Shown: one piece after another, positions 26,801 through 35,263 of the stretch
Layout of the letters: every line of letters begins with the position of its first letter
Numbering within the stretch: the first letter of the stretch is position 1
Source: Bacteroidia bacterium
GTDB taxonomy: Bacteria > Bacteroidota > Bacteroidia > J057
NCBI GenBank assembly: GCA_030430575.1
Contig: JAUIKF010000046.1
Span: forward strand, 1 to 64,000
Reading direction: 5' to 3'
DNA length: 64,000 nt
Notes under the pieces: model-generated
Databases searched by the model: none
Told to the model about the DNA's origin: nothing
What the model saw: only the letters and a program-made list of their open reading frames with translations
Translations under genes and position numbers: made by a program

Positions 26801-27171
26801 GGCAAGGTAACCGTATCTACGAAGGCAAATTCGCGCACGCCCAGCAAGGTGCCACCATTGCAGGAACTATTGGCCTGCTCGGCATTACAAAGTAGCGGCA
26901 GGGCGTTGCCCGAACCGGGCAAGAGGTCCAGCGTCAGGCTGGTATCGGCGCTACATGAAGAGCTGAGCTTCACTTGAACGGAAGACCCCATATTGATCCC
27001 CGAGCAGTCGCGGTAGGCTTTGAGGGTGACTTCATATTGGTTGCCGCCTAAACAGCGGTAGGTGAGGTCGCCAGCCATGATGTGCGAAGCGTTCACAGCC
27101 AGCGGCAGGCTGAGGATTCCGAAAACCCATAAGGCGAGTATGGGACGTACCTTTCGGATAAGTAAAAACAT
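23848..27171 (-). CDS. Large T9SS-secreted adhesin-like protein
   Basis: This 1107-residue protein starts with a signal peptide, then HIMAGDLTYRCLGGNQYEVT, the hallmark N-terminal domain of gliding-associated or adhesin-like Bacteroidota proteins, with CCRNAAI and multiple Cys. PKD/Ig-like segments follow, including domains with TTTYVVTSD and TDTVRLRLDG. A unique region near residues 640-830 (RCGIGGECCGVDGYHQVGDT and so on) is a fold seen in this protein class. The C terminus (WEIAPNPVKAGMPLSITLPS, ending PPGLYGLRV) is a T9SS type A sorting tail. It is expected on the cell surface. Confidence 0.85.
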   Translation of the reverse strand: MFLLIRKVRPILALWVFGILSLPLAVNASHIMAGDLTYRCLGGNQYEVTLKAYRDCSGINMGSSVQVKLSSSCSADTSLTLDLLPGSGNALPLLCNAEQANSSCNGGTLLGVREFAFVDTVTLPMACSDWTFSWSSCCRNAAITNLQSPSSRSFYLEATLDNVAAPCNSSPVFSAIPTPYICLNQPFFYTQGTGEIDGDSLVYSLADPLENQTDSIAHVSGFSSANPLSPSVSFDEVTGQLSVTPNQLQVSVVAILVKEYRNGVLIGTTRRDLQIIVLNCNNIFPLLDPAQVLNLSSNASQTGPTTVELCPGNLLTFDLKATDANMGDSVFMRILNGLPAGALFTPTDGLDSASASFSWIPTPVDVGTHLLELIVQDNHCPLVGVQRYSLLITVLDRTSAGPDLAYCPAGGPVQLQAVGGASFTWVYLGGGTPPMSELSCSNCAAPLASPAVTTTYVVTSDLMNCIHQDTVTVTVVPDFTLTLGLADSVICRGDTTVLMVNAMPPAAYSYAWTPSATLSDPTQSGSFAYPLSTTRYHLTVEAPSGCVIADSIDLEVIQLTLAAGVRQDKVCRFSQTEILAQIEANSPYTTTWKDPLGAIISMQDTATITPLLNGYYQVQVADTGGICGVIDSVNIDVLDLSTIPVSVSVCPGDSQQLVATYLGPSGLQLPDRCGIGGECCGVDGYHQVGDTCAGAVPPAGSQCRDIVTTTAPYRSHVEAARLQYLFRQSELNAEGFFGGTIEALLFHVSDIFSQGPDSGIQTLTIKMGCTTEDTLSSFIDGLATVWGPMTFLPVTGFNTHTLDQAYDWDGMSNLVIEICSNDGSGIFGFASYVVSGQTATFPSVLYSQSTMAVNPCELQTPTMSMQRPTLGLNVCTEGIAPRYSWAPTIGLSNPTIANPKAAPPTDTTYVVTVTVADGCLCQMTDTVRLRLDGCILEVGGFDWEIGEWEGKSVLQWEWHGNQQPMTLEIHGQEGIMHTSFYPEGFLPDSSYRWMHEKPLSGWNHYQLRGLGLDGQLTVSSWKSVWVEDVGDWEIAPNPVKAGMPLSITLPSSIDGEVLELITSNGQVVWGKRVDTSAGTALLVQTPHLPPGLYGLRVGSYLKFIMIY

Positions 27172-27227
27172 GTCTCTCGTGTTGGTGGAAGGGAAAGTTA
27201 CGAAAAATGCGTTGTAAATGTCCCCCT

Positions 27228-27263
27228 GACACCCAACAGATTTTCTTCAATCTGTTGGGTGTC
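27228..27263. repeat. Hairpin of the CAACAGATT family
   Basis: GACACCCAACAGATT (27228-27242), loop TTCTTC and the exact complement (27249-27263). The inner 24 bp are identical to the second hairpin at 13190. Outer flanks GCGTTGTAAATG and CATTTACAGCG form a further imperfect stem. It is upstream of the adhesin gene and 450 bp before the DUF4956 gene. Confidence 0.8.
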
Positions 27264-27409
27264 TAAGCTACGCGAGTCGCATTTACAGCGTGACTTAGCA
27301 GCTTACACTCGTTCAAATGGGTTCACCATTTCTGCAGTCGTCGGGATTACCCACAAGCCAACTCACAAGCTGGAAATCCCTCCTAGCCTTGAAAATGAGA
27401 ACCATAAAA

Positions 27410-27460
27410 CGTCACCCCACAAAATTTCGCAGCGTAGCAAGAAATTTATGCGGAATGACG
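27410..27460. repeat. Inverted repeat in the 27172-27718 gap
   Basis: CGTCA/TGACG ends with inner AAATTTC/GAAATTT stems form an imperfect hairpin. The 550-bp gap between the adhesin and DUF4956 genes holds this and the 27228 hairpin, and otherwise no gene that I can see. The DUF4956 promoter must lie near 27640-27700, but I cannot fix it. Confidence 0.5.
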
Positions 27461-27718
27461 CTACTGTATTGTCATAAATCATGAGAATTTTGGGTCGCCA
27501 AAATCAAACCCTCAACATGACATTCTTGCTGTGATGACCATAAATTTTGTTTACAAAGCCTTAACCGCCCCCGCCTCAAAATTTCGTTAGTCTAGGTAAG
27601 GGTTTCAGGATCATACCTGTCTTAATATTATCTCAGGATTATGACAATGTTAAGGGAATAGTGTTTATTTTTACCAACTTCGCAAGTTTTACAGGGGCAT
27701 CGCATCTAACTAGCTCGT

Positions 27719-28429
27719 ATGATAGATTTATTTTCTTTACAGCAAAACGCTGAGAATCCGACCTTTATCGTGATTCTCCTCACGGTGCTGATCGCTTTTG
27801 TATTGGGGAGCATGCTCGCTTTTACCTATGAAAAGACTTCTCGGGGGATTTCACGGCCGGACCACTTTATCCAGGCCCTCTTGCTGATCGGCATCGTCGC
27901 GGCTACGGTGATGCAGGCCATCGGTGACAGCCTGGCCTACGGCCTAGGGATGATGGGCGCATTATCCATCATCCGCTTCCGGACGACCTTGCAAAATCCG
28001 AGGAACATTGTGTTCATCTTTGCTTCCCTTGCCGCAGGCATCGCCTGTGGGGTGTATGGCTTCGTGATCGCTACAACAGGGACAGTGGGCTTCTGTGTGG
28101 TAGCCTTTTTGCTCTGGCTTTCCCCATTCAGCAAAGACTTAAATATGGTCGGAACCCTCGAATTTGAGCTGCCTGACCAATCAGATGCCATCAACCAAGT
28201 GAATGCCACCCTAGGCCGTCACTGCAAACAGCACGCGCTCAAAAAATACCGAATCGCGAAACTCGCTACAAAAGGAGAAGTGATCACCTATCGAGACGTA
28301 ATAGAATATAGTTATCAATTGACCCTAAACAATACGCATCAAGCCATCGCATTGACGGATGAATTGAAGCAAATAGCAGACGTAAACCAACTGAAATTGA
28401 CATTTAGAGATACGGTGGTACAATTGTGA
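27719..28429 (+). CDS. DUF4956 membrane protein
   Basis: This 236-residue inner-membrane protein has several TM helices in residues 15-140, including the signature SLAYGLGMMGALSIIRFRTT (DUF4956), and a cytoplasmic C-terminal domain of about 90 residues. In many genomes DUF4956 accompanies a VTC-like polyphosphate polymerase domain and CotH-like or HlyD/TolC-type genes. Here the HlyD-like and TolC-like genes follow, suggesting one envelope or export unit. No VTC gene is in the window. The exact activity of DUF4956 is unknown. Confidence 0.85.
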   Translation: MIDLFSLQQNAENPTFIVILLTVLIAFVLGSMLAFTYEKTSRGISRPDHFIQALLLIGIVAATVMQAIGDSLAYGLGMMGALSIIRFRTTLQNPRNIVFIFASLAAGIACGVYGFVIATTGTVGFCVVAFLLWLSPFSKDLNMVGTLEFELPDQSDAINQVNATLGRHCKQHALKKYRIAKLATKGEVITYRDVIEYSYQLTLNNTHQAIALTDELKQIADVNQLKLTFRDTVVQL

Positions 28430-28437
28430 CCGAACGA

Positions 28438-28483
28438 CCGTTTCCCGTAGGGTCACGATATATCGTGACCCTACGGGAAACGG
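28438..28483. repeat. 46-bp perfect palindrome
   Basis: CCGTTTCCCGTAGGGTCACG at the left, central ATATAT, and the exact complement at the right; no spacer. It starts 8 bp past the DUF4956 stop. It may be a terminator or processing site, or an intergenic palindromic repeat. It would give differential expression of the downstream HlyD gene if it acted as a partial terminator. Confidence 0.75.
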
Positions 28484-28528
28484 CTTGCAGCGGGCCCGAA
28501 GCCCGAGCGGTCTCATAACTTCTTAAGA

Positions 28529-29527
28529 ATGAAATTCAACATCATATACCTGGCAACACTCATTGTAGGCATAGGCATTTGGCAGATCTCCCGCCATTAT
28601 GGGGAGAAGAGCCTTCAGTTCTATGGGTTTTCGGAGAATAAAGAGATTGAGATCAAACTGGATCAGTCTGGAACCGTGATGGAGCTATATGTAGTCCCTG
28701 GGCAAAAGGTAACAAAAGGCAGCAAGCTGATTGCCCTTGCGCAGGAAAAATTGCCACAGGCAATGACACAGGTGCAGCACGAGATTGACGAGTTGGAGTT
28801 GAGGGATCAACTGTGGCGGTCGGAGACGCGGGCGGTCATCCAGCGTCTCAAGGCTGAGAAAGAGGCCGAAATAGGCGAGGTAAACGTCCGCATCGCGGAG
28901 TTGGAAGCGGAGCGCGCCCGCAACCATTCCTTGATTAGTGAACTGAAAAGCGTAAAGGCCTCTCCCCCTCGTAGCGACGAAACCCCTTCCCTCTATGGAT
29001 TGAAATTGCAAGGCTTGCAAGAGGAGTTGGCCCTTTTATCCAAACCCTACGACCTCAGAATCAGACAATTGGAGCAGGAACTCGCAGCACCTGATCATCC
29101 GCTCCGTGCGAAAATCCGCAAACTCAAGGCGGAATTTGCCAATTACCAAACCCGAGAAGAACGCCTGACCATCACCGCTCCGTCAGACGGCGTGGTAGGC
29201 AATATCGACTGCAAAGCATCAGAGAATGTAAACGCTTATGCTACGCTGATGAGTTTTTACGAAGAGACCCCTACGCAAGTGAAAGGCTATGTCATAGAGA
29301 CGCTGATCCTCGAAGTGGAAATCGGCGATGTGCTCACGGTGATGTCTACGACCCAGACGGGTTATACTTGTGAAGGGACCGTCACGGGCCTCGGCTCACG
29401 CATCGTAGAGATTCCCGAACGCCTGCGCAAGATGCCAGACCTCAAGACCTACGGTAGAGAAGTTCTTATCGAGATTCCCGCCTCCAATCGCTTCTTGCAG
29501 AAAGAGAAGGTGGTGATCATCGAGTGA
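28529..29527 (+). CDS. HlyD-family periplasmic adaptor
   Basis: This 332-residue protein has an N-terminal membrane anchor (about 3-18) then a lipoyl-like half (IEIKLDQSGTVMELYVVPGQ), a long coiled coil (about 75-215), the second lipoyl half (TITAPSDGVVGNIDC) and a barrel domain (GYVIETLILEVEIGDVLTVM). It is a membrane fusion protein linking an inner-membrane pump to a TolC-type outer-membrane channel. The adjacent TolC-like gene fits this. The inner-membrane partner may be DUF4956 or an ABC pump elsewhere. Confidence 0.8.
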   Translation: MKFNIIYLATLIVGIGIWQISRHYGEKSLQFYGFSENKEIEIKLDQSGTVMELYVVPGQKVTKGSKLIALAQEKLPQAMTQVQHEIDELELRDQLWRSETRAVIQRLKAEKEAEIGEVNVRIAELEAERARNHSLISELKSVKASPPRSDETPSLYGLKLQGLQEELALLSKPYDLRIRQLEQELAAPDHPLRAKIRKLKAEFANYQTREERLTITAPSDGVVGNIDCKASENVNAYATLMSFYEETPTQVKGYVIETLILEVEIGDVLTVMSTTQTGYTCEGTVTGLGSRIVEIPERLRKMPDLKTYGREVLIEIPASNRFLQKEKVVIIE

Positions 29528-29740
29528 GACCGCTCAGAGAAATGATAAAATGATAGGATGAGTAAATGATAGAATGGGAAGAAGGGCGGCTCGGCTTGTA
29601 AACAAGCCTTCCTATCTTTTGTCTGATAGTGAGGCGAGTCTTTAAGCCGAGCGGTCTCGTAGCGCAGCGGTCTGACAGGGAGCGTGGCGAATGATCTGAC
29701 AGCGAGGCCCTTCTTCGGGCCGAACGGTCCCTCAAACTAA
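29526..29740. repeat. Repeat-rich spacer with GAGCGGTCTC motifs
   Basis: GAGACCGCTC (29526-29535), overlapping the HlyD stop codon, and GAGCGGTCTC (29649-29658) form a 10-bp inverted repeat; a third copy is at 28505-28514 upstream of the HlyD start. Smaller hairpins (GGCTTGTAAACAAGCC, GGCCCTTCTTCGGGCC) lie between. No gene is present. Confidence 0.55.
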
Positions 29741-29746
29741 ATTTAT

Positions 29747-30985
29747 ATGAAAAACATACTCCTAGCCCTCTGGGCTGCCTTTATTCCCATTGTCACCCTT
29801 GCGCAAGTAGCCAGCACCGCTTCCATCCTCTCCTCCGCTCAAAGCGAAGAGGCCGTACGCCTTGCCGAAAGGATGACTTCCTTTTTGCAAAATACCTCGC
29901 ATGAGATGCCGCGCATCCAGGAATTGGAGTTTCGGACTGAAACGGATGAGTTTCAGGTCGGGCAGCAGGAATACCTGTTTCGACTGTCACCCAATACAAC
30001 CAAAATGCGTCGTGCCCAGCGTGGCCTCCATCAGCAACATATTGTGCTCACCCAGCAAGAGCAATTACTCCTGATCAATGACGCTTTGGAAGATCGGTAC
30101 GAGGCTTTGGTGGAGTGGAAACAGTTGCAGGAGAAAGAGGAAATTTTGGAAGCCTTGGAGGTATTGTATGCCGATCGGGTCAATGTGTTAACGAAAAGTG
30201 CTACGTGGCCTGATTTTGATCCGGAGGACCTGATTGATGCGGAGGCAGAAGCGCAGGAGATCGCTTTTGAGCGGTTGACGGTTTCGGGCAAAATGCAGCA
30301 ACTCGCAGTTGAGTTTGGTCAGTTCCAGGGCAATACGGAGTCCGTGACCCCAGATACGGCGCAGTGGATTTCCCTTGCTAGGATTACAGGACTCCTCCAG
30401 ACGTCAGGCGACAGTATTTCCAACCATCCCCTGCTCATGCGACGGGAAGCGAATATTGGCATAGTCCAACAAGAATATGCCCTAGAACGTGCAGCTAGCA
30501 GTCGCTGGCTGGACTTTGTCCAGGCCCGATATGGGGGAAATGACAATGTCCTGTTTAAAGAAGTATTCTCTGTAGGAGTAGGCTTTAAACTTCCGCTTAA
30601 AGGCGACAAAAAGCTGGACCTCAACGAATTGGAACTGGAACAAATAGAAGAGAAAAACCGCTATCAGCTCCTGCAATCCCAGCTACAACAGCAAGCTGAG
30701 GCCTGGGAAGCCCAGCTTTTACAGTTTCTCCAGCAACACCAATTACTCCAAACCCAGATCGCCAATAGCCAATCTGCGCCCATCCTGGAGCGCTACCGCC
30801 AGCTCGAAGACGCCAATCCCCTCACCCTCCTCAAGATGCGCGAGGTGCAATTAAAGAAGGCCCTGCAATTGCAGGAGGTGCGCTACCGCATCTACCGCGC
30901 CTACATCCAGTGGCTGGATGTGTCGGGGCGGATGATTGCGCTTCCGCTCAAGAATTACCTGTCGGAAGGATTGGAAGGCTTGTAA
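29747..30985 (+). CDS. TolC-like outer-membrane efflux protein
   Basis: This 412-residue protein has a signal peptide (IPIVTLAQ) and the long amphipathic coiled coils typical of the TolC family (for example ERYRQLEDANPLTLLKMREV and LQEVRYRIYRAYIQWLDVSG, the latter close to the C-terminal helix of OMF channels). The strand segments between (FSVGVGFKLPLKGDKKLDLN) fit the outer-membrane barrel. It probably forms a tripartite complex with the upstream HlyD-like adaptor. Confidence 0.75.
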   Translation: MKNILLALWAAFIPIVTLAQVASTASILSSAQSEEAVRLAERMTSFLQNTSHEMPRIQELEFRTETDEFQVGQQEYLFRLSPNTTKMRRAQRGLHQQHIVLTQQEQLLLINDALEDRYEALVEWKQLQEKEEILEALEVLYADRVNVLTKSATWPDFDPEDLIDAEAEAQEIAFERLTVSGKMQQLAVEFGQFQGNTESVTPDTAQWISLARITGLLQTSGDSISNHPLLMRREANIGIVQQEYALERAASSRWLDFVQARYGGNDNVLFKEVFSVGVGFKLPLKGDKKLDLNELELEQIEEKNRYQLLQSQLQQQAEAWEAQLLQFLQQHQLLQTQIANSQSAPILERYRQLEDANPLTLLKMREVQLKKALQLQEVRYRIYRAYIQWLDVSGRMIALPLKNYLSEGLEGL

Positions 30986-31054
30986 AAATCAGGCGTTATT
31001 GGGCATCCTTCGTAGGTCAACAAAGTAGTTTACACTTTGATTTCAAAAAAAAGG

Positions 31055-31195
31055 GTCATTTCGACGACCGGAGGCTTTGTGAAGGGAGGAGAAATCCAAC
31101 ACACCCTTTTGTTCTGGCTATACATCAAGGGTTCCAGACGCTTCGAATAGGCTACTAGACCACATAGTTAGATTTCTCCCGATGGTCGAAATGAC
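31055..31195. repeat. GTCATTTCGAC-type intergenic inverted repeat
   Basis: The element has GTCATTTCGAC at its left end and GTCGAAATGAC at its right, with inner GGAGAAATC/GATTTCTCC arms. This is a common Bacteroidota intergenic MITE-like palindrome. No gene is inside. Confidence 0.65.
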
Positions 31196-31253
31196 AGCTT
31201 TACTGTAGAATTATGACACTTTTCAAGTGTAAATTCCTAATGAAGGATGCCCG

Positions 31254-31580
31254 TTATTGGATCAATATTTTTGTTTTGCCTACCATCACATCATCTACCT
31301 TCATGATGGCCATATAGACCCCTGTAGGCAGGGTAGCATTAGCTTCATTTCGATTAAACACAATCTGATGATTTCCTGGTCTGTAGCTCCCAGAAGCTGC
31401 CAGGGCAACTCTTTTTCCGTTGAGGTCAAATATTATGGGTACAATCCGCCTTCCATGAGTATCTTCCTTTGGATAAGGCGTTCTGGGAAATTGAATTGCA
31501 ACAATTTTACAGTTGCTTCTCCAATTCGGGTTAACGGAATGATTTCGCCTTTATCAACTGAAAAATGGTTTTTTCACTAG
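31254..31580 (-). pseudogene. Broken T9SS C-terminal sorting tail
   Basis: Two frames join as a T9SS tail: DKGEIIPLTRIGEATVKLLQ in one frame, then PRTPYPKEDTHGRRIVPIIF and FDLNGKRVALAASG to PTGVYMAIMKVDDVMVG and a TAA at 31254 in another. The frameshift near 31500 and the lack of an upstream body mean it is a gene fragment, most likely from a secreted protein lost by deletion. It ends directly at the small gene 31577-31810. Confidence 0.5.
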
Positions 31581-31810
31581 GAGAGTAGAATTTTGGCGCG
31601 CGCTTTTGCAAGATTGATAAGTAAATCAAGTGATAAATAACGCTCCAGCTCAACGCTTTCCTCTTGTGAAAGGGAAACTGTATTGCGCTTTTGAATTAAA
31701 AATTCTACCCGACTAGACATGGTACCCGAAGCTTTTAACCCTACAATACTTTCTGGTGCCATCTTTGCCAGCGATTCGGCTACTTCTGAAAATGCTTCTA
31801 TGACTGTCAT
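31577..31810 (-). CDS. Small antitoxin-like protein
   Basis: This 77-residue protein has the VxGLKAxxxxSxRVEFLIQK and LSQEESVELERYL pattern of a small family that, as I recall, often precedes PIN or HNH toxin genes and is proposed to be an antitoxin. Here the following DNA is a broken T9SS tail, so no toxin partner remains. Helical, no signal peptide. Confidence 0.5.
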   Translation of the reverse strand: MTVIEAFSEVAESLAKMAPESIVGLKASGTMSSRVEFLIQKRNTVSLSQEESVELERYLSLDLLINLAKARAKILLS

Positions 31811-32003
31811 AAATCTTTAACTTTTCTTTAAGATACGATTTTTAGCGGATAGGAGGCAAAGACTTTCTAAATTTTGTTTTACGCTTTTTAATACTTTTTA
31901 ATACTTTTTTCCCCAAAAAAGAGGTGATGGCCTTTGGGGCCCTTCGACTGTATGGATGAACGTAATCACAACGCCAGCCCTTAACCTTAAACTACGTTAT
32001 CCA

Positions 32004-35000
32004 ATGAAATTACTTTATCCCCACCAATTCAGGATGCTCCTTTGTCTGGTGCTTATAGCTAGCCTGGGCCTTCTCTTTACTCAATCCAATCTCCGCTCTT
32101 CCGATGAACTCAGTCGAGCGATGTTTGGACAGGAAATATTGACCGGATCGATCGCCAGCCTTCATCGAGAAGTATCTGAAAAAAAAGTGTTTGCTCGTAC
32201 CAATGAAGACTTTACCCCCCCTCCCCCACCCTGTAATGGGCATGCTACCTTAGTTGACTTAGTCGACTGTATTGAAAGTGCTATCCCCAGAGGAACCCAT
32301 AAAGGAAATAATGAAGCTGGATTTGCTGATCCGACTGCGATCCAAACCGACTGGGAATCTACGGTTAATTCAATCATTACGACTGCCATAGAAACGTCTA
32401 CTTGCCCAAATATCAATCTTGTTGGGACTACCCTCAATGGCATTTTTACCTATGAGCATTTTAATGATGCAAATGGAAAAACCTATTGTGTCCTGCGTGA
32501 AACCGCCAATAGTGACGGCGATGCGAACAATTTTGATAATGGATGGGGTACCTTCATTGTAGATCCTATGGCCGAGCGGGAGCTGTTTATTCAAGTGCCT
32601 CACCCTTTAGCTGATGCAAATACCCCTGAATTGGGAATCAATGTGTTTAGGGAAACAAATTCACGCGCGTTTGTGATGGCGGGCGCCCACCGTTATGCAA
32701 ATGAAACCTGTAGTTCTGTACAGCACGATGGGGTAGCTAACTGTAGTAATTGTGAATGTAATGGGACTGCAACGGACGGGAGTGAAGAGCAACGTCGTTA
32801 TCGCGAATCTGATGTCGCTCATGACATTCATAATCCCTTCCAGTGGGCAACTGAAGAGGTGGTGGATTATTATGACGCGCATAATATGAGTTACCGCGTG
32901 CTGCAATTTCACGGAAATACCTCTTGCGCCGATGATACGGATGGGTACTTAACCTATGGGGTTGATGACACCCCTGGAGTCATGGACGAAATTAACGAAT
33001 TGAGAGACCACTTATGCGCAAATAATGGTGGTTGCTTAGCTACTGGAGGCAAAACTGAAGCAAATCCAGGAGCTTGGGATATTATCTTGGCCAATGGCTC
33101 CAACGTGCCCTGTAACCTACATGGGTCCCGCAATGTCCAGGGAAGGTATATTAATGGCTATAACATAAATGATTTATCGTCAACTCCGGTCAATAATAAT
33201 GCGCCTGATTACTCAGGCAATTTCTACCATATCGAATTGTCCTCACTAGATAATGGCCCTTATCGAAATGCATGTAATTGGATAGACGCAGTCCGAGAAA
33301 CCTGGAGACCTGTCGAACTCATGTTTGCCTTGGATATGTCTGGAAGCATGAATGCGCATGCGGTGATTGGAGATAACACCAGCCCTACAAGAAGAGAAGT
33401 CTTAATCAATTCTGTGGAAGAATTTATCAATGCATGGTCGGGCATTTCGGTGCGTGTAACAAATGATCAATTTGGGATCGTTTTATTTAGAACAGATGTA
33501 GAAGAGTATGAGCCTGTGGTAGACCAAATTTTTTATCCATTCTCTTCAACCACAGCCACTGATGTTGAAACATGGCTATCCGGTGAACCGAGTCAAGGGA
33601 GGACAAGCTTCGGCGGAGGCATACAGGCAGCGATGAATTGGATGACTGATGGAGATCGCAACACCTGTGGAGGGACAGCTCCTGTCGTGAACTGTGATGG
33701 CGTAAATCTTACAGAATCATGGCCAGCCAAGCACATCATTGCCTTTACTGATGGTCGCCAGAATACGAATCCTATGGTGTATGATGAAGACTTAGGCCCG
33801 GGTGAGAGTTGGATCATAACGGACTTGATGTCTCAAAACCATTCTGCTGGGAATATTGATCCCTGTAACCCTAATTCTGAACTAGATTTTAATGAAAATG
33901 ATATTTCCCTGCACACCATTGCGACCGTAAGTGCTACAGTGGATGACCTGGAAGGCATGGTCACGCCTGATCCTCCTGAGGGCTTCCATGCTGAGATTGC
34001 ATCAGAGAATATTCCGATGGCCTTCTATAATAATCTGGTAACCATTCTGGATGATTCTAGCCCGCAGATTGTTGATTATCGTAGCGGTAACCATGGCGGT
34101 AGTGGACAAATATCGAAAGAACCCTTCTGCGTTAATAGCAGTGCGGAGAGAGTATTGTTGAAAATTAGCTGGTATGGAAATAACGGGCTGGATTTCAGCG
34201 TGTTCAAAGACGGTGTCGACGTAACAAGTCTGGGGAGGACCCTCAGTGGATCTCATCACAAGATGTTTGTGATGGATGTGCCTACCCAAAACGGAACGAA
34301 TCCGATTCTCGCCGAAGGGGAATGGGTCATGCACATTGTGGGACCAGCAAATGATTATGAAGTGGCTGCATTAGTAGAGGAACCCAGTGTAGACTATACG
34401 CTTTCATTTAATAGTGGAAATAAGAAAGCTGGATCGACCATTACCTTGACAGCCCAATTATCTGAAGCAAACCAGCCTGTTTCTAACGCCATCGTAGAAG
34501 CAGTAATTAAATCCCCTAGGATGGGTGTTGGAACATTACTTTCTACCAACCCGATGCCTACCTTACCGCTTGACAGAGAGATAGAAAATGGTTTGACGCG
34601 GGATGAAATAAAATATATGAGATTGCTCCAAGATTCAATTTTGAGGGGGCAAATGGCTTATAAAACAACCAAAATACGCTTGAAAGAAGGAAAACCGGGA
34701 GAGTATGTCGCCGATTTCTCTGACACTAAGATTCCAGGCGCTTATATCGCTACCGTTTCCATCCAAAAGGATGAAAGTGGAAAAGGCTGTATCAACCGTC
34801 AGATCATGAAAAGTAGCACGATGGGATTTGGCACGATTGACCTGACATCGTCTAATGTCAATTTATCTACGATCAGTAGAAAAGGCAATGTGAAAGTTTA
34901 CCAACTGTCCATTTCCCCTCGTGATGGATATGGAAATTACCTAGGACCCGGGCATGATAAAAGCCTTAGCTTTTCACTTTCGACCGGTCCCATAAATGCC

Positions 35001-35129
35001 GATATTAGCAGTAATGAGATGGGCCAATATACGATTACCTTCAAGGCCAATCCTGCCAATAATCCAAAAGTTACCTTAAAACTTAAAGGAGAAGCTTTAA
35101 TAAATGGCGTAGCACTTTCGAATTTGTAA
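32004..35129 (+). CDS. Von Willebrand A protein with unusual N-terminal domain
   Basis: This protein of about 1041 residues begins with a signal-like helix (MLLCLVLIASLGLLFTQ). Residues about 100-430 form an unfamiliar domain with AFVMAGAHRYANETC, RESDVAHDIHNPF, QFHGNTSCADD and HIELSSLDNG, a His/Glu-rich pattern that recalls N-formylglutamate amidohydrolase- or M14-like zinc sites, though I cannot prove that. A VWA domain follows with a MIDAS DMSGSMN and IIAFTDGRQN. Beta-rich domains similar to those after VWA in calcium-activated chloride channel regulators complete the chain. ATG 32004 is preferred over 31956 because it precedes the hydrophobic helix. A terminator follows. Confidence 0.65.
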   Translation: MKLLYPHQFRMLLCLVLIASLGLLFTQSNLRSSDELSRAMFGQEILTGSIASLHREVSEKKVFARTNEDFTPPPPPCNGHATLVDLVDCIESAIPRGTHKGNNEAGFADPTAIQTDWESTVNSIITTAIETSTCPNINLVGTTLNGIFTYEHFNDANGKTYCVLRETANSDGDANNFDNGWGTFIVDPMAERELFIQVPHPLADANTPELGINVFRETNSRAFVMAGAHRYANETCSSVQHDGVANCSNCECNGTATDGSEEQRRYRESDVAHDIHNPFQWATEEVVDYYDAHNMSYRVLQFHGNTSCADDTDGYLTYGVDDTPGVMDEINELRDHLCANNGGCLATGGKTEANPGAWDIILANGSNVPCNLHGSRNVQGRYINGYNINDLSSTPVNNNAPDYSGNFYHIELSSLDNGPYRNACNWIDAVRETWRPVELMFALDMSGSMNAHAVIGDNTSPTRREVLINSVEEFINAWSGISVRVTNDQFGIVLFRTDVEEYEPVVDQIFYPFSSTTATDVETWLSGEPSQGRTSFGGGIQAAMNWMTDGDRNTCGGTAPVVNCDGVNLTESWPAKHIIAFTDGRQNTNPMVYDEDLGPGESWIITDLMSQNHSAGNIDPCNPNSELDFNENDISLHTIATVSATVDDLEGMVTPDPPEGFHAEIASENIPMAFYNNLVTILDDSSPQIVDYRSGNHGGSGQISKEPFCVNSSAERVLLKISWYGNNGLDFSVFKDGVDVTSLGRTLSGSHHKMFVMDVPTQNGTNPILAEGEWVMHIVGPANDYEVAALVEEPSVDYTLSFNSGNKKAGSTITLTAQLSEANQPVSNAIVEAVIKSPRMGVGTLLSTNPMPTLPLDREIENGLTRDEIKYMRLLQDSILRGQMAYKTTKIRLKEGKPGEYVADFSDTKIPGAYIATVSIQKDESGKGCINRQIMKSSTMGFGTIDLTSSNVNLSTISRKGNVKVYQLSISPRDGYGNYLGPGHDKSLSFSLSTGPINADISSNEMGQYTITFKANPANNPKVTLKLKGEALINGVALSNL

Positions 35130-35166
35130 GATTGTTCAATTATTTGCTACCCCATCTGGGATAGGG

Positions 35167-35203
35167 CAAAGTCGGTCAATACAGCTTGTATTGACCGACT
35201 TTG
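35167..35203. terminator. Terminator of the VWA gene
   Basis: A perfect 17-bp stem (CAAAGTCGGTCAATACA, loop GCT, complement) followed by TTTT, 38 bp past the VWA stop. Confidence 0.75.
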
Positions 35204-35263
35204 CTTTTAAATCAACATGCGATAGAAACATTTCCCCATAAATCTCCTACCTTCAATCCCCCA

